This document shows positions 1-12,000 of a stretch of DNA of 64,000 bases, in pieces. Source of the stretch: Bacteroidota bacterium (GTDB lineage Bacteria; Bacteroidota; Bacteroidia; Chitinophagales; Chitinophagaceae); NCBI GenBank assembly GCA_016706595.1, contig JADJJH010000001.1, positions 434,001 through 498,000 on the forward strand. Direction: 5' to 3'. A program made the translations under genes and the position numbers. How positions within the stretch are numbered: the stretch's first letter is position 1; the number at the start of each line of letters is the position of its first letter. The notes beneath the pieces are model-generated. The model was not told the DNA's origin. It saw nothing but the letters and a program-made list of their open reading frames with translations, and did no database searches.

Positions 1-29
1 ATTATTATTCAAATAAAAAAAATAGTATA

Positions 30-3000
30 ATGAAACATAGATACAACCTTTCTTCATTACAAACAATTCAGTCTGTTTCGCGAAGTCTTTTCGCAAGGTG
101 TACACAACACCTTCCCATGCTGATTGTATTATTGGCACTTAGTTTATTCAGTGTTCAAAATGCCCGGGGGCAGGCACCAACTGTTGATATTTTTCCAGAT
201 CAACCAGTGTCTTGTCATAATGCATCTGATGCGTCTATACTTGCATCATCAACCTTAACTGGTACAGTATTTTTTGATATTGATGGCGGTACACTATTCG
301 CAAATTCTACAGGTGAATTTTTTGGCTTAAGTGCTGGTACACATACGGTGTGTGCAACTAATTTCACAGATACAGTGTGCAATACCATTACCTTAATAAA
401 TCCGGATCCATTAGATATTCAATTTCTTGTGGATTCAATGCCGGGTTGTTTAGGACAATTTGGTGGATTGAGTGCTATGATAAATGGAGGTACCATCTTA
501 ACATGGCCTGGTTATTTAACTTCTTGGACCAACTCAGCCAATGCCTTATTAAATCCAATTCCTTTTAACTATAATACCTTTGTTCAAGGTTTACCAACCG
601 ATACCTATACCTTATTAATTGAAGATGAAAGTTCGTGTTTACATTCTGAATCTTTTTATCTTCCAGATCTTTGCCTTTTTGTTGACCAACATGTTTCTTG
701 TTTCGGGGCAAATGATGGTTCAGTTCAAGCTTCAACTGGTGCACCTGGATCTTGGACATACAGTCGAGATGGCGGACTATTCCCAACACCATCCGGCTTA
801 TTCTTAAACTTAACACCGGGTGTTCATACGATTTGTATGACCGATGGAGTGAATACATTTTGTAACACAGTAACAATAACGCAACCAGCTCCTTTGGTTG
901 TTACGTTAGCTGTTGATCAAACCGTTTCTTGCTTAGGAAATGATGGTGCTTTATTAGCTACTATATCAGGCGGTACCGCTATTCTTCAAAATTATCAAAC
1001 TACATGGAGTGCTGGTGTAAACCCACTTACCATTTACGATACTTATGTTTCAGGTTTAGCAGTTGGAACCTATACCGTTTCTGTTGAAGATGATCAAGCT
1101 TGTATTTCAAGTGCAAGTGTAACTTTAGGATTAACCCCATCAATTGTCGTAACGGCGTCTTCTACTGCCATACTTTGTCATGGTGGAACTTCAACGGTTA
1201 CTGCTTTGTCTAGTGGAGGTACCGGAGCAATCACAAATACAATTTCAGGTAATTCATGGATAGTAGGAGCAGGAACATATACCGTTACCGGAACCGATGC
1301 ATTAGGTTGTACCGGAACCACTTCTATTACTATCGCAGAACCTGATGCAATCGATATTACTTTTACAATCGATTCACTTCCAGGTTGCCCTGGTAATTTA
1401 GGTGGATTGAGTGCAGTGATAAACGGTGGTACACCAATTTATCAAACTACTTGGACGAATTCTTCCAATTCAGTTTTAAATCCTGCACCAAATGATTATA
1501 ATACTTTCGTAGGTGGTTTAGGTGTAGATACCTATTCTTTATTAGTAACCGATGACAATAACTGTACACACACTGAAAGCATTTCTTTGCCTGATTTGTG
1601 TTTGTTCGTCGATCAACATGTATCATGTTATGGCGCGAACGATGGTTCGGTGCAAGCATCAACATCATTAGCCGGTAGCTGGATTTATAGTCGTGATGGC
1701 GGATTATTTCCAACACCATCAGGCTTATTCTTAAACTTAACGCCTGGTGTTCATACTATCTGTATGACGGATGGTGTAAATACCTATTGCGATACAGTTC
1801 ATATTCTAGAACCGGCTCCATTAGTAGTATCACTTGCTGTAGATCAAACCGTTTCATGTTTAGGAAACGATGGTGCTATCATCGCAACGATTACTGGAGG
1901 TACTGCAATTTTACAACCTTATCAAACTACCTGGAGTGCAGGTGTTACACCATTAACGATTTATGATACCTATGTAAGTGGATTAGCCGTTGGTACTTAT
2001 ACTGTTTCAGTTGAAGACGACCAAGCTTGTATTTCAACAGCAACGGTAACTTTAGGATTAACACCACCGGTAGTAATCACAGCCAGTGCAGCACCAGTTG
2101 CTTGTCCGGGCGGAACAACTACTGTTACAACAAACGCTACAGGCGGTACCGGAATAATCACTCCATCAATTAGTGGAGGTACATTTACGGTAGGTGCCGG
2201 AACTTATACTGTTACGGGAACCGATGCAAACGGTTGTACCGGAACTACACTCATTACAATAACTGATCCTTTTGTTTTTGACATCACATTCAATGTAGAT
2301 TCATTAGCAGGATGTCCTGGCTTTATGGGCGGATTAAGTGCAGTGATTACCGGAGGAACACCAGTTTATCAAACAACATGGACTAACTCTTCAAATACAG
2401 TTTTAAATCCTGCCCCTAACGATTATGATACTTTTATCGGCGGATTATCAACAGGAACCTATGCCTTACAAATTACAGATGCAAATGGTTGTACTTATTC
2501 TGAGTCGGTTTTTGTAGCTGATTTATGTTTATTTGTTGACCAACATGTATCATGTTATGGAGCCAATGATGGTTCAGTTCAAGCGTCAACTACTTTACCA
2601 GGTAGCTGGATTTTTAGTCGTGATGGTGGATTATTTCCAACACCATCAGGCTTATTCTTAAACTTAACGCCTGGTGTTCATACTATCTGTATGACGGATG
2701 GTGTAAATACCTATTGCGATACAGTTCATATTTTAGAACCGGCTCCTTTAGTAGTAACACTTGCTGTAGATCAAACCGTTTCATGTTTAGGAAACGATGG
2801 AGCTATCATCGCAACGATTACTGGAGGTACTGCCATTTTACAACCTTATCAAACTACCTGGAGTGCAGGTGTAACCCCATTAACGATTTATGATACCTAT
2901 GTAAGTGGATTAGCCGTTGGTACTTATACTGTTTCAGTTGAAGACGACCAAGCTTGTATTTCAACAGCAACGGTAACTTTAGGATTAACACCACCGGTAG

Positions 3001-6000
3001 TAATCACAGCTAGCGCAGCAGCAGTTGCTTGTCCGGGCGGAACAACTACCGTTACAACAAACGCTACAGGCGGTACCGGAATAATCACACCATCAATTAG
3101 TGGAGGTTCATGGATTGTAGGAGCAGGAACATATACCGTTACCGGAACCGATGCATTAGGTTGTACCGGAACTACGCTCATTACAATTACTGATCCTTTT
3201 GTTTTTGACATCACATTCAATGTAGATTCATTAGCAGGATGTCCTGGCTTTATGGGCGGATTAAGTGCAGTGATTACCGGAGGAACACCAGTTTATCAAA
3301 CAACATGGACTAACTCTTCAAATACAGTTTTAAATCCTGCACCAAACGATTATGATACTTTTATCGGCGGATTATCAACCGGAACTTATGCCTTACAAAT
3401 TACAGATGCAAATGGTTGTACTTATTCTGAGTCGGTTTTTGTAGCTGATTTATGTTTATTTGTTGACCAACATGTATCATGTTATGGAGCCAATGATGGT
3501 TCAGTTCAAGCGTCAACTACTTTACCAGGTAGCTGGATTTATAGTCGTGATGGTGGATTATTTCCAACACCATCAGGCTTATTCTTAAACTTAACGCCTG
3601 GTGTTCATACCATTTGTATGACCGATGGATTAAATACCTATTGCGATACGGTTCATATTTTAGAACCGGCTCCATTAGTAGTAACACTTGCTGTAGATCA
3701 AACCGTTTCATGTTTAGGAAACGATGGTGCTATTATCGCAACGATTACAGGAGGTACTGCTATTTTACAACCTTATCAAACTACTTGGAGCGCAGGTGTT
3801 ACACCATTAACGATTTATGATACCTATGTAAGTGGATTAGCCGTTGGAACGTATACCGTTTCAGTAGAAGACGACCAAGCTTGTATTTCAACAGCAACGG
3901 TAACTTTAGGATTAACACCACCGGTAGTAATCACAGCCAGTGCAGCACCAGTTGCTTGTCCGGGCGGAACAACTACCATTACAACAAACGCTACAGGCGG
4001 TACCGGAACTATCACACCATCAATTAGTGGAGGTTCATGGGTTGTAGGAGCAGGAACATATACCGTTACCGGGACCGATGCATTAGGTTGTACCGGAACT
4101 ACAGAAATTACGATTACTCAACCTACAGCATTTAGTATCACATTATCAATTGATTCGATACCAAGATGTGCCGGAGAGTTAGGAGGAATCAGTGCAAGTA
4201 TTTCTGGCGGAACACCTGGTTATACAACTGCATGGACAAATTCTTCAAATGTTTTATTAAATCCATTACCTAATAATACAATTACTTCAATTGGTGGTTT
4301 AACTGCTGATACTTATGCATTACAAATTACAGATGCCAATGGCTGTACTTATACGCAATCTATTTTGTTACCTGATTTATGTTTGTTTGTAGATCAACAT
4401 GTTTCATGTAATGGTGCAAACGATGGTTCTGTTCAAGCTACTACTTCAATTGCTGGTAGTTGGACATTTAGTCGTGATGGCGGACAATTCCCTACGCCTT
4501 CAGGTTTATTCTTAAATTTAACACCGGGCATTCATACGATTTGTATGACTGATGGATTAAATAACTATTGTGATACTGTACATATATTAGAACCAGATCC
4601 ATTAGTGGTTACACTTACTGTCGATTCAACAGTTTCTTGTTTAGGAAATGATGGTGCTTTATTAGCTAATATCACAGGTGGAACAGCCATTCTTCAACCT
4701 TATCAAACAACATGGAGTGCAGGTGTTACACCATTAACAATTTATGATACTTATGTTACCGGCTTAAGTGTTGGTACATATACTGTAAGTGTTGAAGATG
4801 ACCAAGCATGTATTTCTACAGCAACGGTTGTTTTAGGTTTAACAGCCCCGGTTACAGTAGTAGCTAATGCAACGCCAATCGCTTGTTTTGGAGGTAGTAC
4901 GACAATCGTACCAACTACATCTGGTGGTACTGGAGCCATTGCAACAACCATTACAGGTGGTTCATGGACAGTAGTTGCAGGAACCTATACGATTACAGCT
5001 ACCGATACAAAAGGATGTACCGGCACAACAGAGATTACCTTAATACAACCGCCATATTTACCTACTACCCAAACCGTAACGGTATGTGATACCTATCATT
5101 GGAATGTGAATAATACAAATTATACCACTTCTGGTATTTATACTGCTTCATTTACAAGCGTAAACGGTTGTGATAGTTCATTTGAGTTGCATTTAACTGT
5201 AAATTATAGCTCAACTTCACTATTACCGATAACAGCATGTGATAATTATACATGGCCTGAAAATGGTGGTACTTATACAACCAGTGGTATGTATGTTCAT
5301 ACTTCAATTAATGCAAGTGGTTGTGTTCATACAGCGACTTTAGATTTAACAGTGAACTATAGTTCTACTTCATCTAACTCGCTTACTGTATGTAATAATT
5401 ATACATGGCCTCTTAATGCAGTAACCTACACAACAAGTGGAGTATATATCCACACTTATACCAATGCAAGCGGTTGTGTTCATACAGCTACTTTAAACTT
5501 AACAGTTAATTATTCAAGCAGTTCTGTTGAAACATACGTGGTTGCTAATAGCTATACTTGGTTAGCAAATGGAACGACCTATACTGCTTCTGGAACTTAT
5601 TCACACACTCTCACAAATGTTTCAGGTTGCGATAGTTTATTGACTTTGAATTTAACTATCTTAAATATTTCTGTAGTTGTTGATCAACAAGTATCTTGTT
5701 CTGGAAACAGCGATGGTTCAGTTCAAGCTGCTGCCACAGGAGGAAGCGGAAACTTTACTTACGATATTGATGGAGCTAACTTATTTACCAATACTACAGG
5801 ATTCTTTGGCGGTTTAGCGCCAGGTACACATACAATATGTGCCATGGAAAGTCCATCGAATGTACAAGTTTGTGGTACGATTACGATTACTACACCAAAC
5901 CCAATTTCGATTACACTTACTGTAGATTCAACGGTTTCATGTTTAGGAAATGATGGTGGAATTACTGCGGTAGTTACCGGAGGTGTAACTACTATTCAAC

Positions 6001-9000
6001 CTTACTTAACAACATGGACACCTTCAGTAACAGTTAATACTTTATATGATCTTTCAGTGACAGGATTAACACCTGGTACGTATACTTTATCTGTTGAAGA
6101 TGATAATTTATGTTTTGCATCGGCAAGCATTACTGTTGGCTTAACGCAAGCCTTAGCTGTAACAGCTGCTAATACAACCATCCTTTGTAATGGAGGTACT
6201 AGTATAATCACACCAACCGTTACTGGTGGCACAGGTGCTTATTCAACATCAATTAGCGGCGGTACTTATACAGTAACTGCTGGCACTTATACCATTACTG
6301 CAATTGATGCCAAAGGTTGTACGGCAACTACAGAAATCGTCGTTACCGAACCACCATTATATAATTATTCTCAAACAGAAGATGTTTGTAATAGTTTCTT
6401 ATGGACTGTAAACAATGCAACTTATACCACTTCAGGTATTTATACCGCAACGTATACAAGTATAAATGGTTGTGATAGTAATTATACCTTGAACTTAACC
6501 ATTCGATATGCAAGTTCATCTGTTGAAACTTATGTGGTAGCAAACACTTATACATGGCTTGCTAACGGAACAACATATACTACCTCAGGAACTTATACTC
6601 ATACCATGCTGAATGTAGCAGGATGTGATAGTAGCTTAACTTTGAATCTTACCATTTTAAATATTTCTGTTATCGTTGATCAAAATGTTTCTTGTTCAGG
6701 CAATAATGATGGTTCTGTTCAAGCGGCTGCAACTGGCGGAAGTGGAAACTTTACCTACGATATAAATGGTGCAAACTTATTTTCGAATACCACAGGATTC
6801 TTCTCAGGATTAGCACCGGGTGTATACACAGTTTGTGCTATGGAGTCTCCTTCAAATGTACAAGTATGTGGTACTGTAACCGTTACCACACCTACACCAA
6901 TTAATATTGTTCTAACCGTTGATTCTACGGTTTCATGTGTAGGCAATGATGGAGGTATTAGTGCGGTTGTTACAGGTGGTGTTACTACAATCCAACCTTA
7001 TATCACAACATGGACAAATGGAGTTACAACAAATACTATACATGATTTATCAGTAACTGGTTTAGCACCTGGAACTTACACCTTAACTGTTGAAGATGAC
7101 AATTTATGTTTTGCTTCAGCAAGTATTACGGTAAATAATTCTGCACCTGTTACGGTGGTTGCTTCAGCTGTTCCAATTTTCTGTGCTGGTCAGGTTACAA
7201 CAATCACTACTACTACTTCGGGTGGTAATGGTGCAATTACAACCGCAATATCTGGTGGCAACTGGACAGTAGGTGCTGGTACATATACCATCACCGGAAC
7301 TGACGCAAAAGGTTGTACAGGAACTACAGAAATTACTTTAACAGAACCTCCAGTATACACATCTACTGTTTCAGCTTCTGCATGTTACCAATATACATGG
7401 AGCGTAAACAATCAAACGTATACGGTTTCTGGTAACTATACAGAAAGTTTTGTAACCCCTGCAGGTTGTGATAGCACACAAACTTTAATCTTAACTATTA
7501 ACGGAACCACTTATTCAACAGAAAACGTGGTTGCAGCAAATACATATACATGGATTGCGAATGGTACAACTTATACAACATCAGGTACTTATACCCATAC
7601 TTTGCTTAATTCAAATGGATGTGATAGTAGTTTGACATTAAACTTACAAATACTAACAATTGAAGTAATTAAAGATCAAGATGTTTCTTGTTCCGGTTTA
7701 ACAGATGGTTCGGCAATTGCGACAGCATTAGGCGGAAGTGGAACATTTGTTTATGATGTAGATGGAGCAAATACGTTTGCAAATAATGATGGAATCATCT
7801 TGAATTTATCAGCTGGTGTGCATACAATTTGTGCAAAAGAGATTCCTTCAAACGTAGTAGTTTGTGGAACGGTAACCATCTTAAATGCAAATCCAATATT
7901 TATCACACTTACAGTTGACTCAACCGTATCATGTCTTGGTAATGATGGTGGAATTTCAGCGGTTGTTACCGGTGGAACAGCAATTCTTCAACCATACTTA
8001 ACTACATGGGCAAATGGAGTGACTACCAATACTATTTATGATTTATCGGTAACGGGTTTAACACCTGGCACCTATACGCTAACAGTGGAAGATGATAACG
8101 CATGTTACGAATCGGCTAGCATTACCGTTGGTGTAACTGCACCGGTAACAGTAAGCGCTTCAAATACCACCATAATTTGTCATGGAGGAACGAGTGTAAT
8201 TACTCAAGTTGCTTCAGGTGGTACAGGTGCATTAGTAGTAAGTATTACTGGTGGAAACTGGACAGTTGGTGCTGGTACCTATACGGTTACTGCAACTGAT
8301 ACAAAAGGTTGTACGGCAACTACCGTTTTAAATATTACGGAACCACCATTATTCGCTTATAGCGAAACGCAAGATGTATGTAACTCATTTACATGGGCAG
8401 TAAATGGTCAAAGCTATACCACCTCAGGTGTGTATACAGCTTCTTACTTAAGTGCAAATGGTTGTGATAGTATTTATACATTAAATCTTACTGTACGCTA
8501 TGCTACTTCTTCAGTTGAAAATGTTGTAGCGGCAAATACATATACTTGGGTAGCAAATGGAGTTACTTATACAACTGCAGGAACCTACACACATACCTTA
8601 ACAAATGCAGCTAATTGTGATAGCAGTTTGACCTTGAACTTAGAAATCATCACGATTGATGTAATTAAAGATCAAGATGTTTCTTGTTCTGGCTTAACAG
8701 ATGGTTCGGCAATTGCAACAGCATTAGGCGGAAGTGGAACATTTGTTTATGATGTAGATGGAGCAAATACGTTTGCAAATAATGATGGAATCATCTTGAA
8801 TTTATCAGCCGGTGTGCATACAATTTGTGCAAAAGAGATTCCTTCAAACGTAGTAGTTTGTGGAACGGTAACCATCTTAAATGCAAATCCAATATTTATA
8901 ACACTTACAGTTGACTCAACAGTATCATGTCTTGGAAATGATGGTGGAATTTCAGCGGTTGTTACCGGTGGAACAGCAATTCTTCAACCATACTTAACTA

Positions 9001-12000
9001 CATGGGCAAATGGAGTGACTACCAATACTATTTATGATTTATCGGTAACAGGTTTAACACCTGGCACCTATACACTTACAGTTGAAGATGATAACGCATG
9101 TTTTGAATCTGAAAGTATAACCGTAGGCTTAACAGCACCGGTTGTGGTTACCGCTTCAAATACGAGCATCATTTGTAACGGAGGGTCTAGCGTGGTTACA
9201 CCAATGGCTTCTGGAGGAACTGGTAATTTAACCACTACCATTAGTGGTGGTTCATGGACAGTTGGAGCAGGTACATATACCGTTACAGCTACTGATACTA
9301 AAGGTTGTACAGGAACTACAGTGATTACGATTACAGAGCCTGCATTCATAGCAATCAGTGAAACACAAGATGTATGTAATTCATTTGTTTGGAATGTAAA
9401 TAGTCAAACTTATACAACATCAGGAGTTTACACTGCAAGCTTCTTGAACGTAAATGGTTGTGATAGTGTTCACACGTTGAACTTAACAGTTCGCTATTCT
9501 AGTTCTTCAGTTGAAAATGTAGTGGCTGCAAATTCTTATACTTGGGTTGCCAATGGTGTAACGTACACCACAGCAGGCACTTATACTCATACGCTTATCA
9601 ATTCAGTGGGTTGCGATAGTAATCTTACATTGAACTTACAGATTCTTACCATAAACGTTATCGTAGATCAACATGTTTCATGTAATGGAGCTAACAACGG
9701 TTCTGCGATAGCTACTGCAAGCGGTGGAAGCAATACCTTTATGTATGATATCGATGGTGCTAATACCTATTCAAATTCTACTGGAGAATTCTTAGGATTA
9801 ACACCTGGAACTCATACGATATGTGCAATGGAATCTCCATCAAACGTTGTGGTATGTGGCACTGTTACAATAACAGAACCTGATGCCATCTCAATTGTAC
9901 TTACGGTAGATTCTATCACATCTTGCTTAGGTAATGATGGTGGAATTTCTGCTGTTGTAACCGGTGGAACAACCATTATGCAACCTTTCCTTACTTCTTG
10001 GTCGGGAGGTTCTGCAGGCATTTACGATTTATATGTTACCGGATTAACTGCTGGTACTTACACACTTACAGTTGAAGATGATAACTCATGTTTTGCTTCT
10101 GCAAGTATCACAGTTGGTAGTGCAGCTCCTATTGTAGTTTCTTCTACCCATTCTGCTATTGTTTGTAATGGAGGTACAACTACAATTAATCCTTCTACAA
10201 CAGGTGGATATGGTGCAGTTACCACTACTATCAGCGGCGGTTTATGGACAGTAGGTGCTGGTACTTATACCATTACCGGAACGGATACGAAAGGTTGTAC
10301 AGCAACTGAAGTAGTTTCAATTACAGAACCTGCATTCATAGCAATAAGTGAAACACAAGATGTATGTAATTCATTTGTTTGGAATGTAAATAGTCAAACT
10401 TATACAACATCAGGTGTTTACACTGCAAGCTTCTTGAACGTAAATGGTTGTGATAGTGTTCATACGTTGAACTTAACAGTTCGCTATTCTAGTTCTTCAG
10501 TTGAAAACGTAGTGGCTGCAAATTCTTATACTTGGGTTGCCAATGGTGTAACATATACCACAGCAGGCACGTATACTCATACGCTTATCAATTCAGTGGG
10601 TTGCGATAGTAATCTTACATTGAACTTACAGATTCTTACCATAAACGTTATCGTAGATCAACATGTTTCATGTAATGGAGCTAACGACGGTTCTGCTGTA
10701 GCTACTGCAAATGGAGGAAGCAATACCTTTATGTATGATATCGATGGTGCAAATACATTTACAAACACAACTGGTATATTCTTAGGATTAACACCTGGAA
10801 CTCATACGATATGTGCAATGGAATCTCCATCAAACGTTGTGGTATGTGGCACTGTTACAATAACAGAACCTGATGCCATCTCAATTGTACTTACGGTAGA
10901 TTCTATTACATCTTGCTTAGGTAATGATGGTGGAATTTCTGCTGTTGTAACCGGTGGAACAACCATTATGCAACCTTTCCTTACTTCTTGGTCGGGTGGT
11001 TCTGCAGGCATTTACGATTTATATGTTACCGGATTAACTGCTGGTACTTACACACTCACAGTTGAAGATGATAACTCATGTTTTGCTTCTGCAAGTATCA
11101 CAGTTGGTAGTGCAGCTCCGATTGTAGTTTCTTCTACCCATTCTGCTATTGTTTGTAATGGAGGTACAACTACAATTAATCCTTCTACAACAGGTGGATA
11201 TGGTGCAGTTACCACTACTATCAGCGGCGGTTTATGGACAGTAGGTGCTGGTACTTATACCATTACCGGAACAGATACGAAAGGTTGTACAGCAACTGAA
11301 TTAGTTTCAATTACAGAACCTGCAGCTATTAGCTCTTCTATTTCAGCAACAGCTTGTAATATGTATACTTGGGCTAGTCCGGGTGGAAACGGAAATACTT
11401 ATACCATTTCCGGTACATACAGTTACTTAATTGCAGGTGGTGCATCTAATGGTTGCGACAGTACTGTATATTTAAATTTAACCATAAATAACTCAGATGT
11501 ACATGCTAACCAAATAGCAGTAGCTTGTGATTCATACCTATGGAATGTAAATCAAGTAACTTATACGATAAGTGGTAATTATGTTGCAACCTATGTTAAC
11601 CAGTATGGATGTGATAGTTCATATACACTTACATTGGCAATTAACAATTCTTCTTCGTCAACAACGAATGTGACTACAGGTGGTTCGTATACTTGGAATG
11701 CTAATGGTACAACGTACACAGCATCTGGTACTTATACGGCAACTTTAATAAATGCCGTTGGTTGCGATAGTATACTTACTTTAAATTTAACCATTGCCGG
11801 TGTTGCAATATCTCCTAAATTATTCCTAGATGGTCCTTATGTAGCTGCCGATGGTATGATGCATGATAGTCTTCGTTCTCAAGGTTTAATTCCTTTAACT
11901 GAACCGTATTCAACAGCACCATACAATAAGCCTAATATCCTAGATAATATATTAGCTGAGCATATGGTAAGTCCTTCAATCCTAGCGGATACCGGAGCAA

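Noticed and set aside
2924..11011. Recurrent antisense frames of 60-98 codons inside the giant repeat gene
   Set aside because: They repeat with the same period as the sense repeat and are mirror frames of its Thr/Val/Gly-rich codons.
666..11800. CRISPR-like interpretation of the repeated DNA
   Set aside because: Repeats are in frame, hundreds of bases long, translate to SprB-like modules and have no short repeat/spacer structure or cas genes.
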